Source: Candidatus Nitrohelix vancouverensis | GTDB taxonomy: Bacteria > Nitrospinota > Nitrospinia > Nitrospinales > VA-1 | Length of the DNA: 64,000 bases | Assembly: GCA_015698305.1 (NCBI GenBank) | Contig: CP048620.1 | Location: 2,254,001 to 2,318,000 of the forward strand | Direction: 5' to 3' | Shown: piece by piece, positions 28,660 through 37,830 of the stretch | How the letters are laid out: each line of letters starts with the position of its first letter | How positions within the stretch are numbered: position 1 is the first letter of the stretch | Translations under genes and position numbers: made by a program | Notes under the pieces: model-generated | Databases searched by the model: none | Told to the model about the DNA's origin: nothing | Seen by the model: only the letters and a program-made list of their open reading frames with translations

Positions 28660-29637
28660 ATGGATCAGAAGGACACCGAAATCATAGCGGCGGGACAGCG
28701 CGTTCTGGATATCGAATCGCGTTCCATTCTGCAAGTCCGGGACCGCCTCGGCGAAGATTTTGCCCATGTGGTGCGCAAAATCGACGCCTCTGAATCGCCT
28801 TTGATTGTGACGGGGCTGGGCAAGTCCGGCATCATCGGCTCCAAGATTGCCGCGACCTTTTCGAGCATCGGCATTCCGGCTCTGTTCCTGCACGCCGCCG
28901 AGGCCAGTCACGGCGATTTGGGCATCATCGCCAAGCACAGTCTGGTTCTGGCGATCTCGAATAGCGGTGAAACTGAAGAATTGATAAAAATACTGCCGGC
29001 GATGGGGCGGCTCAATTGCACGCTGGTGGCGATGACGGGCAACGCAAATTCTACGCTCGCGCAACGCAGTGATTTTCTCCTGAACACTTCTGTGGATGAG
29101 GAGGCTTGCGGTAAAGATCTGGTGCCGACTTCCAGCACGACGGCGACTCTGGCGCTGGGCGACGCTCTGGCGATGGCTCTGCTGGCGCTTCGCGGCTTCA
29201 AGGAAGAGGATTTTGCAGTCAACCATCCCGGCGGCAGTCTGGGCAAGAAATTATTGATGACGGTGAACGACCTGATGCACGCCGGGTCTGCAGCGCCCAT
29301 CGTGTCCGAGCAGGCGGATATTTTTGCGGTTTTGAAGGAGATGAGCGCCAAACGCTTCGGCACGACCTTCGTCGTTTCTGAAAACGGCGATTTGAGCGGC
29401 GTCATCACCGACGGCGACTTGCGTCGCTTGATCGAAAAGAAACAGGATATTTCCCGGGTTCTGGCGCGCGAGATGATGGGTTCGCGTCCGAAGACGATCC
29501 AGCGCGACAATCTGGCGACCAAGGCCGCGTTTTTAATGGAACAACATTCCATCACGGCGCTCGCCGTGACGGAGGATGGAAAAAAAATAGAAGGCATCCT
29601 GCATTTGCATGATTTGTTGAAAGCGGGAATCATTTGA
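28660..29637 (+). CDS. kdsD: Arabinose-5-phosphate isomerase (KdsD/KpsF)
   Basis: KdsD converts ribulose-5-phosphate to arabinose-5-phosphate, the precursor of KDO in lipopolysaccharide. The 325-residue protein has an N-terminal SIS sugar-isomerase domain (VTGLGKSGIIGSKIAATFSSIGIPALFLHAAEASHGDLG, with GNSGET-like SNSGETEEL) and two C-terminal CBS domains (about 205-325). The zinc/catalytic His and Glu residues of the family appear conserved. It is followed at 34 bp by alaS. Its presence supports an LPS-bearing outer membrane. Confidence 0.93.
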   Translation: MDQKDTEIIAAGQRVLDIESRSILQVRDRLGEDFAHVVRKIDASESPLIVTGLGKSGIIGSKIAATFSSIGIPALFLHAAEASHGDLGIIAKHSLVLAISNSGETEELIKILPAMGRLNCTLVAMTGNANSTLAQRSDFLLNTSVDEEACGKDLVPTSSTTATLALGDALAMALLALRGFKEEDFAVNHPGGSLGKKLLMTVNDLMHAGSAAPIVSEQADIFAVLKEMSAKRFGTTFVVSENGDLSGVITDGDLRRLIEKKQDISRVLAREMMGSRPKTIQRDNLATKAAFLMEQHSITALAVTEDGKKIEGILHLHDLLKAGII

Positions 29638-29671
29638 ATATCATCAAGGATCAATCCTAGAGAAAAGGCAT

Positions 29672-32311
29672 ATGACTGGAGACGAGTTAAGACAGGCATT
29701 TCTGGACTATTTTAAAGGCAAGGGACATCACTCCGTATCGAGTTGTTCCCTGATTCCCCAGAACGACCCGACCCTGCTGTTCACCAACGCGGGTATGGTC
29801 CAGTTCAAAAATATCTTTCTGGGCGAAGAGACCAGCGAGCACTCGCGCGCGGTGTCCTGCCAGAAATGCGTTCGCGCGGGCGGCAAGCACAACGACCTGG
29901 AAATGGTCGGCCGCACCGCAAGGCATCACACCTTTTTTGAAATGCTGGGAAATTTTTCCTTCGGCGATTATTTCAAGCGCGACGCCATCGAATACGCCTG
30001 GGAGTTTCTCACTCAAAATCTGGGCATCCCGAAAGACCGCCTCTACGCTTCCGTTTTCCGTGAAGACGACGAGGCCTATGAGTTCTGGAAGAACGACATC
30101 CATATGCCGACGGAACGGATTTTCCGCATGGACGAGAAGGACAATTTCTGGGCGATGGGCAACACCGGCCCTTGCGGTCCCTGTTCAGAAATTTATATCG
30201 ACCAGGGCAAAGAACTGGGTTGCGGCAAGCCGGACTGCACTGTGGGTTGCGATTGCGACCGCTACCTTGAAATCTGGAATCTGGTCTTCATGCAATACGA
30301 CCGCGACGAAGCGGGCAAGCTGAGTCCGCTTCCCAAACCCTGTATCGACACGGGCATGGGGCTGGAGCGTCTGACCGCCGTCATGCAGGGCCGCACCAGC
30401 AATTATCATGGCGACCTGCTGATGCGACACATTCAGGAGACGGCGTCGGTCACTCACCAAAATTATCTGAAAAATAAGGAAACCGACGTTTCCATCCGCG
30501 TCATCACCGACCACGCCCGCGCCACCGCGTTTTTGATCGGCGACGGCGTGCTCCCTTCCAACGAAGGGCGCGGCTATGTTCTGCGCCGCATCATCCGGCG
30601 CGCGCTCCGACACGGAAAATTACTGAATCAGAAAGATCCCTTCTTCTATCGCATCGTCAATCATGTCGTCGAGCAATTCTCCAGCGTCTACCCGGACTTG
30701 AAAACGCATTCCGAGTTCATTGAAAAAGTGGCGCTGAATGAGGAGGAGAGCTTTGGCAACACCCTCACTTACGGCACCCAGAAGCTGGAAGAGGTGCTGG
30801 CTCGCGTGCGCAAGGATCAGCAGAAAGTCATTCCCGGCGACGAAGTGTTCAAGCTGTACGACACCTTCGGATTCCCCGTCGACCTGGTCGAAGAGACCGC
30901 GCGCGATGAAGGGCTGGCTCTGGACATGGAAGGCTTCAACAAGGCCATGCAGGAGCAGAAGGAAAAGGCCTCGGCTTCCTGGAAAGGTTCGGGAGAAAAA
31001 GGCGTGTCGCCTGTGCTCATGGATTTCCTCAAGACAAAGCCCGAGGGCGTTGCGTTCACCGGCTACGGCTCGGTGAAAGGCGAGGGGACCGTGATCGCCC
31101 TGTACAAGGACCAGACGCTGGTAGAGAGCGCGAAGTTGGGAGACGAAGTCGAAGTGATCGTTGACCAAACGCCGTTTTATGGCGAGTCGGGCGGCCAGGT
31201 GGGCGACGCGGGCAGCGCCTACAACGAAAACGTTCTGATGGAAATACAGGACGCCTTGAAACCCCTGCCGAACCTGATCTTGCACAAGGCGAAGATCGAA
31301 AACGGATCGCTCAAAACCGGCGACACGCTGACGCTGGAAGTGGACCCGGAGCGGCGCAACAGCACCGCCCTGAATCACTCCGCAACGCATCTCCTGCACG
31401 CCGCGCTCAAGGAAACTCTGGGCGATCATATCAAACAGGCGGGGTCGCTGGTCACGCCGGATCGCTTGCGTTTCGACTACACCCATTTCTCCGCGCTCAG
31501 CGATAAGGAAAAAGAAAAAATCGAATGGATGGTCAACGACAAGATTCGCGAAAACATCATGGTTGAAACCCGCGAAATGGAAATCGACGAAGCCCTCAAG
31601 GAAGGCGCGACCGCCTTGTTCGGCGAGAAATACGGCGAGAGCGTGCGCGTTGTCTCCGTGCCCGGATTCAGCAAGGAATTGTGCGGCGGCACACATGTCG
31701 GGTCGACGGGAAGCATCGGCCTGTTCCTCATCACTCACGAAGGTAGCGTGGCCTCCGGCGTTCGCCGCATCGAAGCCGTCACCGGCCCGACCGCCCTCAG
31801 ATCCGTGCGGCGCGAAATGAACGCCCTGTCTTCCATCCGCTCCGTCCTCAAGGCCCAGCCGGATGAGGAAGTGCAGAAATTGAAGAAGAGCCTCGAAAAA
31901 AACAAGGAACTGGAAAAAACCGTGGCTTCGCTCAAAGAGAAACTGGTCAGCGGTAAAAGCTCGGGCATGCTGGAAGGCGTCGAAGTCATCGACGGCGTCA
32001 ATGCGCTCATCAAAAAGCTGGATGAAGTGGACGCCAAAACCCTGCGCAGTTTCATCGACAACGCCAAGAACCAGATGAAATCCGGCATCGTCGTGGCGGG
32101 CACGGCTATGAACGGAAAGGTCCTGCTCGCCGCAGGCGTCACCGCCGATTTAACCAAAGACTATCACGCCGGAAACATCCTCAAGGAGATCGCGGGTATC
32201 GTCGGCGGAAGCGGGGGAGGGCGGCCGGATATGGCGCAAGCGGGAGGAACCCAGCCGGAGCATCTGGAGCAAGCCCTCAATCGCGCGCGCGAACTGGTCA
32301 AAAAATCCTGA
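29672..32311 (+). CDS. alaS: Alanyl-tRNA synthetase
   Basis: AlaS charges tRNA-Ala. The 879-residue protein begins with the class II catalytic core (GDELRQAFLDYF, RHHTFFEMLGNFSFGDYFK, GMGLERL). The editing domain carries the zinc motifs HSATHLLHAALK and CGGTHVGSTGSIG, and the C-terminal C-Ala domain ends in a Gly-rich GGSGGGRPDMAQAGG stretch. Insertion of Cys-rich GCGKPDCTVGCDCDRY at about 190-205 is a normal feature of many bacterial AlaS. AAAAGG lies 3 to 4 bases before the ATG. Confidence 0.97.
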   Translation: MTGDELRQAFLDYFKGKGHHSVSSCSLIPQNDPTLLFTNAGMVQFKNIFLGEETSEHSRAVSCQKCVRAGGKHNDLEMVGRTARHHTFFEMLGNFSFGDYFKRDAIEYAWEFLTQNLGIPKDRLYASVFREDDEAYEFWKNDIHMPTERIFRMDEKDNFWAMGNTGPCGPCSEIYIDQGKELGCGKPDCTVGCDCDRYLEIWNLVFMQYDRDEAGKLSPLPKPCIDTGMGLERLTAVMQGRTSNYHGDLLMRHIQETASVTHQNYLKNKETDVSIRVITDHARATAFLIGDGVLPSNEGRGYVLRRIIRRALRHGKLLNQKDPFFYRIVNHVVEQFSSVYPDLKTHSEFIEKVALNEEESFGNTLTYGTQKLEEVLARVRKDQQKVIPGDEVFKLYDTFGFPVDLVEETARDEGLALDMEGFNKAMQEQKEKASASWKGSGEKGVSPVLMDFLKTKPEGVAFTGYGSVKGEGTVIALYKDQTLVESAKLGDEVEVIVDQTPFYGESGGQVGDAGSAYNENVLMEIQDALKPLPNLILHKAKIENGSLKTGDTLTLEVDPERRNSTALNHSATHLLHAALKETLGDHIKQAGSLVTPDRLRFDYTHFSALSDKEKEKIEWMVNDKIRENIMVETREMEIDEALKEGATALFGEKYGESVRVVSVPGFSKELCGGTHVGSTGSIGLFLITHEGSVASGVRRIEAVTGPTALRSVRREMNALSSIRSVLKAQPDEEVQKLKKSLEKNKELEKTVASLKEKLVSGKSSGMLEGVEVIDGVNALIKKLDEVDAKTLRSFIDNAKNQMKSGIVVAGTAMNGKVLLAAGVTADLTKDYHAGNILKEIAGIVGGSGGGRPDMAQAGGTQPEHLEQALNRARELVKKS

Positions 32312-32628
32312 AATTTTCAAGTATGCGCGCGAAGGTGTTATGAAAATTTTGTACTTTTAAGAGCGCTTGCTAACAGGCTAATAAACTCTGAAATTTTCAA
32401 GTATGCGCGCGGGTGGGTTCATGAAAATTCTATTCTTTTAAGAGTGCTTAGGAATGGGGCTATACACGCAGAAATTTTTTAAGTGTGCGCGTGAGCAGGT
32501 TATGAAAATTTTGTACTTTTAAGAGCGCTTGCTAACAGGTTCATAAACTCTGAAATTTTTCAAGTATGCGCGCGAGTCGGGCAGAGGTAAAATTGATAAG
32601 TATGAAAGCGCTTGCGTGCAGTTCTTAA
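32308..32628 (+). repeat. Tandem array of four 80-81-bp units after alaS
   Basis: Units start at 32308, 32388, 32469 and 32550 (spacings 80, 81, 81). The shared pattern is GAAATTTTCAAGTATGCGCGCG, then about 8 bases, ATGAAAATTTTGTACTTTTAAG, AGCGCTTGC, AACAGG and TAAACT. Units 1 and 3 are closest to each other; unit 4 is degenerate after its first 25 bases but keeps GAAAGCGCTTGC at the right place. In unit 1 AAATTTTCA and TGAAAATTT form a 9-bp inverted repeat around the GC-rich core. No gene is carried. It ends about 100 bp before the next gene. Confidence 0.88.
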
Positions 32629-32727
32629 AAATTTTTGAAAAATTTTAAATTTGCATTGCAGAGGTTCGGCAAGTCTATTACTCTTTTTTAATCCCAATTT
32701 TGTAAATATCACATCAAGGACGCGACA

Positions 32728-33063
32728 ATGAATTCGAAGAAGAAAAAAGAACTCGAAGATAAATGGAAAGCCCTCGTGGTGAAGGCTGTGACGGATGAAG
32801 ATTATAAACGCGAACTGGTGGATCAACCCGTTGAGAAAATGAACGCCGAAGGCATCCCGCTTCCCGAAGGCGTCGACGTGAAGGTGACGGGCAAGGGGCC
32901 GGACAAACGCTTTTCTCTGGTCGCCCAGACGAAAGCCAGCGATGAAGTGAAAGAAGAAATCAAGTGGTGGACCCTGCGCCTGGAAATGACCCGCGAGTTC
33001 GGTCAGGAACACAGGAAAGTGGGCATAGACGCCGCCGCGCCGGGAGAAGGCGAAGACGTATAG
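32728..33063 (+). CDS. NHLP (nitrile hydratase-like leader peptide) domain protein
   Basis: This 111-residue soluble protein has a first 70 residues that resemble the NHLP/TOMM leader family: WKALVVKAVTDEDYKRELVDQP, then NAEGIPLPEGVDVKV and a final hydrophobic strand (RFSLVAQ). In known cases this leader directs ribosomal peptides to modifying enzymes. Here the 40 residues after it (charged, with a Trp-Trp pair, no Cys, no Gly-Gly cleavage site) do not look like a core peptide, and no cyclodehydratase, LanM or radical-SAM gene is near. It may be a stand-alone nitrile-hydratase-alpha-like fold. An 80-bp repeat array precedes it. Confidence 0.6.
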   Translation: MNSKKKKELEDKWKALVVKAVTDEDYKRELVDQPVEKMNAEGIPLPEGVDVKVTGKGPDKRFSLVAQTKASDEVKEEIKWWTLRLEMTREFGQEHRKVGIDAAAPGEGEDV

Positions 33064-33142
33064 AGTGTCGCACGGTTTCAATCCCTGTCCCGCTCTTACA
33101 AGAGAAACGGGAGGAATGGCAGTATAAGATAAAGAAAAATAT

Positions 33143-33216
33143 GCGCCCGTAGCTCAGCTGGATAGAGTGGCGGTTTCCGGTACCGTAGGTCGGAGGTTCG
33201 AATCCTCTCGGGCGCG
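33143..33216 (+). tRNA. tRNA-Arg (anticodon CCG)
   Basis: The 74-nt cloverleaf folds with acceptor GCGCCCG/CGGGCGC, D-stem GCTC/GAGT, anticodon stem GCGGT/ACCGT with loop TTCCGGT (anticodon CCG, G37), variable AGGTC and T-arm GGAGG-TTCGAAT-CCTCT. The discriminator is G and CCA is not encoded. It reads CGG codons. Upstream TATAAGAT at about 33123 could be its -10. Confidence 0.95.
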
Positions 33217-33550
33217 CTCCTACACGGAGGGTGGCAGGGCCGGCGCCAGCAAATAAATCTGATTCGGCTAGCCAGCCTTGCTTCTGGAATTATCTATTCC
33301 GGAGCGACATTTCAAACAAGCGTTCAAGCCTTTTGGCTTGAACGCTTGTTTGCTTTCATACCTTTTCGGATAAAAATCCTCTCTTTATCAGAATAGCCCC
33401 CTTATTGATAAAGCATTCAAGTTATTAACTTTTTGCTGGTTTGGGGCTTCAGATTTCGTTAAAGTATTTGCATACATTTACATTTTATTCTCTCCGATAT
33501 ACCGGAGCCAATGGATTGGCTCGGGCGAATTTTGCAAAGGGATTTGAGCC
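33217..33550. other. Intergenic region between tRNA-Arg and efflux operon
   Basis: About 330 bp. It holds the tRNA-side terminator (annotated separately), an AT-rich stretch at 33360-33500 that probably contains the efflux promoter, and a hairpin GAGCCAA-TGGA-TTGGCTC at 33505-33522. The hairpin lies just before the AAAGGG ribosome-binding site of the adaptor gene. No gene is seen. Confidence 0.45.
33313..33352 (+). terminator. Hairpin terminator after tRNA-Arg
   Basis: A perfect 18-bp stem (33313-33330 with 33335-33352) closes a TTTT loop and is followed by a weak CTTTC tract. Its length and perfection suggest a transcription stop, possibly in both directions. Confidence 0.75.
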
Positions 33551-34705
33551 ATTTTTAGAAAATTCATTCTTTTCATTTTATTGTTAGTTGCGCTTGGCGT
33601 GTTGTTTTGGGAAAACGGCGGAAGTCGTCTGATCGATCCGGGAAAATTTTCCGTGAAAGGGACGATCGCTTATCTGGAACAACTCGGTTCTTTTCTGAAG
33701 AAGGAAGACTCCGCGAATGGATCTTCGCGAAGAGGGCGCGGTTCGGGTTCTGCGGTGAAGGTTCTCGTTCAACCGATTGTGATGTCTTCCAACGACCGGG
33801 TGTTTGAGGCGGTGGGCACGGGTCGGGCGCGCTTGTCGGTGCAAGTATTCCCCGCCGTGTCGGAAGAGGTGGTGGAAGTATTGTTCAAGGCCCAGGACAA
33901 GGTGGCGAAGGGCGACATTCTGGTGCGACTGGATGACCGCGAGGAAAGGCTGGCGGTTCAGAAGGCGGAAATCGAATTGAAGAATCTGCACAGTCTGCTG
34001 GGTCGTTACGAGAAGGCGGTGAAGGAGGGAGCGGTTCCTGAAAGCGAAGTGGATTCGGCGCGCGCCGATTTCGAAGCGGCGCAGGTGACTCTGGACGAGG
34101 CGCGGCTGGCGGTGGAGGAGCGTCTGGTGAGGGCGCCTTTCGACGGCGTGCTCGGGATTCCCAACATCGACCCCGGCGACCGTGTCAGCCCCAGCGCTTC
34201 GATTGCGACTCTGGACGACCGAAAAATTTTACATGTTGATTTTGAAGTGCCCGAAGCGCTGGCGGGTTCGCTGATGAAGGCGCAGGAGGAGAAGCGCAGG
34301 ATCGCGGCGACGACTCCGGCTTATCCGGGGCGCATGTTCACGGCCAATATCTCGGCTCAGCAGAGCCGACTGGATTCCGGTCGGCGCACCTTGACGGCGC
34401 GGGCCAGCATTAAGAATGACGACGATACTTTACTTCCCGGCATGTCCTTTACGGTACGCTGGGAGGTTCTCGATAAAGAGTATCTCACTGTCCCTGAAAT
34501 TTCCCTGCAATGGGGGCGCGAGGGTTCCTTCCTCTGGATCGTTCGAGAGAAAAAAGCGGAGAAAATTTATGCGCGGGTGATTGCGCGCCGAGCAGGCCAG
34601 GTCCTTCTGGAAGGGAAGATTGCAGAAGGGGAGAATGTCGTGGTCGAAGGGATTCAACGCCTGCGTCCCGGCACAGAAGTTGAAATTCTCGGAGCGGAAA
34701 ACTAA
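33551..34705 (+). CDS. RND efflux periplasmic adaptor (MFP/HlyD family)
   Basis: This protein links the inner-membrane RND pump to the outer-membrane channel. It has an N-terminal signal anchor, a biotinyl-lipoyl-like domain (VVEVLFKAQDKVAKGDILVRLDD), an alpha-hairpin (about 110-170), the second lipoyl half (RAPFDGVLGIPNIDPGDRVSP) and a beta-barrel. The best ribosome-binding site (AAAGGG at 33537-33542) stands 8 bases before an ATT at 33551, which gives the anchor FRKFILFILLLVALGVLF. The first conventional start, TTG at 33581, lacks a binding site and cuts off the Arg-Lys. The stop overlaps the pump gene (TAATG). Confidence 0.9.
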   Translation: MFRKFILFILLLVALGVLFWENGGSRLIDPGKFSVKGTIAYLEQLGSFLKKEDSANGSSRRGRGSGSAVKVLVQPIVMSSNDRVFEAVGTGRARLSVQVFPAVSEEVVEVLFKAQDKVAKGDILVRLDDREERLAVQKAEIELKNLHSLLGRYEKAVKEGAVPESEVDSARADFEAAQVTLDEARLAVEERLVRAPFDGVLGIPNIDPGDRVSPSASIATLDDRKILHVDFEVPEALAGSLMKAQEEKRRIAATTPAYPGRMFTANISAQQSRLDSGRRTLTARASIKNDDDTLLPGMSFTVRWEVLDKEYLTVPEISLQWGREGSFLWIVREKKAEKIYARVIARRAGQVLLEGKIAEGENVVVEGIQRLRPGTEVEILGAEN

Positions 34706-37700
34706 TGCATGGCATGGGTAATAGCCTGACCGCCCTGGGCGTGCGAAGGCCGGTGCTGATCGCCGTCGTCAATCTGCTCATCATGCTGGCGGGTCTGGGA
34801 AGCATCATGGGCGTCGACGTGCGCGAGCTTCCCGACGTGGACCGGCCCATCGTCAGCGTGCGCGCGATTTATGAAGGCGCGTCGCCGGAGACGATGGATA
34901 CCGAAGTCACCAGTATTCTCGAAGGCGCGGTGGCGCGTGTTTCCGGCGTCAAGAGCATCGAGTCTTCCAGCGAAGAAAACAACATGCGCATGCGCGCCGA
35001 GTTCGATCCCGGTTACGACCTGAACGATGCGGCGAGCGATGTGCGCGAAGCGGTCAATCGCGTGCAACGGGAACTGCCGGACGACATCGAACAACTCGTT
35101 GTGCTCAAGGCGGACGACGACGCAGACCCCATCGTACAAATTTCCGCTTACAGCAATACCCTTTCCAAACAGGGGCTGGCGAATCGCATTGAAAAGGACG
35201 TGGCGCCGGAACTGCTGTCCATTCCCGGCGTGGCCGACGTGCGACTGGACGGCGACCAGCCGCAGGTCATGCGCGTTCTGCTCGATCCTGCCCGTCTTGC
35301 CGGATACCATTTGTCGGCTTCGGATGTGGTCGCGATTCTGCGCGAAGCCAGCTTCGACGTTCCGGCGGGCAGTTACGAGTCCGAAGATCAGGAATTGATC
35401 GTGCGCGCTTACGCTTCGGTCGTCGACCCCGATAAAATCAAACGTCTGCATATCAAAGACAATATTCGTATCGAAGACATTGGCGATGTGTTTTTTGCGC
35501 CGATGGAGGCGGAGTCCTATTCCCTGCTCAACGGTCGCCTGGTGATCGGCATGGGGGTGGTGCGTCAGGCGGGGTCGAACACCATCGAGATTTCCAGCGA
35601 AGTCGCCAAGCGCATTGAAAAAATCAATCAACGTTCGCGCGATTTCACTCTGGTCATCACCTCCGACGACGCGATCTATATCCGCGGCGCCTTGAAAGAG
35701 GTCATGCTCACGCTGGGCTTTTCCATCGTTATCGTTCTGATCGTCATCGCTGTTTTTCTGGGCCAGTGGCGCGCGGTTTTGATTCCCGCCGTGACCATGC
35801 CGATTTCATTGATCGGCACCATTGCGGCGATCTGGCTGTTTGGCTTTTCCATCAATTTGCTGACGCTCCTCGCGCTGGTGCTGGCGACGGGTTTGATCGT
35901 CGACGACGCGATCGTCGTGCTGGAAAATATTCAGCGGCGGCGCTCCGAAGGGCTGGGGGGCATGGCGGCGGCGGTGCTGGGCACGCGCCAGGTGTTCTTC
36001 GCGGTGATCGCGACCACGGTCACGCTGGTGTCCGTCTTTGTTCCCATTGCGTTCCTGCCCGGCGAGACCGGGCGCATGTTCCGCGAGTTCGGGCTGGTGC
36101 TGGCGATTGCCGTTATCATCAGTTCCTTTGTTGCGGTGACCCTGTGTCCGATGATGGCGTCGCGTTTGCCGGAGATGTCGCGCAGAAATTTTCTCAAGGC
36201 CGCATTCACTAATTCGATGAACGCAATCGGGCGGGTACTCAGCCGTATTTATCTGACAACCCTGAGCGGCTTGCTGTCCTGGTCTTTCCTTGCGGTTCCC
36301 ATCGCCCTGTCGATCGTCGGCGTCGGCGTTCTTGGTTTTCTGCAATTGAATCATGAACTCCTGCCGCGCGAAGATCGCGGCACGCTCCGCGTTTTGCTGA
36401 CCGGACCGGACGGCGCTTCGCTGGCCTACTCCGATCGCCAGTCGCGAAAAGTAGAGGCGGTCCTGCGCTCCTATCAGGAAGAGGGCATTGTTCTGGACAT
36501 TTATACGATTGTCGGGCGCTGGGACAAGAATCGCACCTACACGATGGCGACATTGAAGAACTGGGAAGATCGCAACATCAGCCAGATGGAACTCGCCAAG
36601 GACATCAACAAGGCGCTTTCCGATTTGCCGGGCGCTCAGGTTCGCATCTTTCAGGACAACAGTCTCAATATTCGCGGCGCCGGTTCCGGTCTGGAGATCG
36701 CTCTGGTGGGCAACGATTATCAGGAATTGTCGAAAGCCGCCGATATGTTTTCCGAAGCTCTGCTCAAGAAGATTCCTGAAATCGAGGACGTGCGAATTCA
36801 GTTCGACACCTCCCAGCCGGAGTTGTCGTTCAATATTGACCGGGAAAAAGCGCGCGACCTCGACGTGCCGATGGAGCGCATCTCTGAAACGCTCAAGGTG
36901 ATGGTTGATAAATTCGAACTGATCGACCTGAGCATCGCCGATCAGGCCGTTCCGATCATGGTCGGTTCTTCGCTCGGGGCGATCAACGACCCGGGCGACC
37001 TGCTGAATATTTTTGTCACCAACACGCGCGACGAACTGGTACCCCTGAGCGCGATGATCGAGGTTCACGAGAAGGGCGTGGCGGCGGAGCTGGATCGACA
37101 CGCTCAACGCCGCGCGATTGAACTGGACCTGGGAATCCCGCCGGGCACGGCGCTGAGCAAAACGCTGGCGCAGGTGCAGGCTCTGGCTCATGAATTGTTG
37201 CCTGCGAATGTGAATATCCTCTTGCTTGGAGAAGCGGCGACGCTGGAGGAAACGTCTTACGAAGTGGCGGTGACTTTTCTGATCGCCCTCGCCGTGGTTC
37301 TGCTGGTGCTGGCGGCGCAGTTCGAAAGTTTTGGCAGCGCCCTGATCGTTATCTTCACCGTTCCCTTCGGTCTGGCCGCCGCCATCTTTGCGCTGTTGCA
37401 GACCGGACAGTCGATCAATCTTTATAGTCAGATCGGATTGGTGATGCTGGTGGGTCTGATGACGAAGAACGCGATTTTGCTCATCGAATTCATGGACCAG
37501 ATGCGCGATGAAGGAATGAACGTTCGCGACGCGATCATGGAAGGGGCGCGGGTACGCCTGCGTCCGGTGACCATGACGGTGCTGTCCACGGTGCTTGGAA
37601 GCCTGCCGCTCATTCTCAGCGAGGGACCCGGCGCGGAAGCCCGACAGGCGATCGGCTGGGTGGTGTTCGGCGGACTCGGATTCTCCGCGCTGTTCACGCT

Positions 37701-37830
37701 CTATCTGGCCCCGGTTGGTTATTATTGGATCGCGCCTTTCATCAAACCCAGGTCGCATGCAGGACAGGAACTGGACGCGCAATTGCGCAAAGCGGAATCG
37801 AAAGGCGTCGCGCTGGAGGAAGCGTTATGA
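34705..37830 (+). CDS. RND-family efflux pump, inner-membrane transporter
   Basis: This 1041-residue proton-driven pump of the AcrB/MdtB superfamily has twelve predicted membrane helices: one at the N-terminus, six around 335-540, and five around 860-1020. It has two large periplasmic loops. The proton-relay pair is present in TM4 (ATGLIVDDAIVVLENIQRR). Porter-domain residues such as VRRPVLIAVVNLLIMLAGL and ELPDVDRP at the N-terminus fit the HAE1 group (drugs or other amphiphiles) rather than the metal (HME) group. It sits between adaptor and outer-membrane factor with overlapping starts and stops, so the three form one operon. Confidence 0.95.
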   Translation: MHGMGNSLTALGVRRPVLIAVVNLLIMLAGLGSIMGVDVRELPDVDRPIVSVRAIYEGASPETMDTEVTSILEGAVARVSGVKSIESSSEENNMRMRAEFDPGYDLNDAASDVREAVNRVQRELPDDIEQLVVLKADDDADPIVQISAYSNTLSKQGLANRIEKDVAPELLSIPGVADVRLDGDQPQVMRVLLDPARLAGYHLSASDVVAILREASFDVPAGSYESEDQELIVRAYASVVDPDKIKRLHIKDNIRIEDIGDVFFAPMEAESYSLLNGRLVIGMGVVRQAGSNTIEISSEVAKRIEKINQRSRDFTLVITSDDAIYIRGALKEVMLTLGFSIVIVLIVIAVFLGQWRAVLIPAVTMPISLIGTIAAIWLFGFSINLLTLLALVLATGLIVDDAIVVLENIQRRRSEGLGGMAAAVLGTRQVFFAVIATTVTLVSVFVPIAFLPGETGRMFREFGLVLAIAVIISSFVAVTLCPMMASRLPEMSRRNFLKAAFTNSMNAIGRVLSRIYLTTLSGLLSWSFLAVPIALSIVGVGVLGFLQLNHELLPREDRGTLRVLLTGPDGASLAYSDRQSRKVEAVLRSYQEEGIVLDIYTIVGRWDKNRTYTMATLKNWEDRNISQMELAKDINKALSDLPGAQVRIFQDNSLNIRGAGSGLEIALVGNDYQELSKAADMFSEALLKKIPEIEDVRIQFDTSQPELSFNIDREKARDLDVPMERISETLKVMVDKFELIDLSIADQAVPIMVGSSLGAINDPGDLLNIFVTNTRDELVPLSAMIEVHEKGVAAELDRHAQRRAIELDLGIPPGTALSKTLAQVQALAHELLPANVNILLLGEAATLEETSYEVAVTFLIALAVVLLVLAAQFESFGSALIVIFTVPFGLAAAIFALLQTGQSINLYSQIGLVMLVGLMTKNAILLIEFMDQMRDEGMNVRDAIMEGARVRLRPVTMTVLSTVLGSLPLILSEGPGAEARQAIGWVVFGGLGFSALFTLYLAPVGYYWIAPFIKPRSHAGQELDAQLRKAESKGVALEEAL

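Noticed and set aside
30620-31738. 372-codon minus-strand frame inside alaS
   Set aside because: Antisense to alaS, no motif or ribosome-binding site.
35806-37782. 658-codon open frame on the minus strand inside the RND pump gene
   Set aside because: It lies antisense to a fully motif-supported pump gene; long antisense frames are a by-product of the codon usage there, and its translation is low-complexity (Arg/His/Gln-rich).
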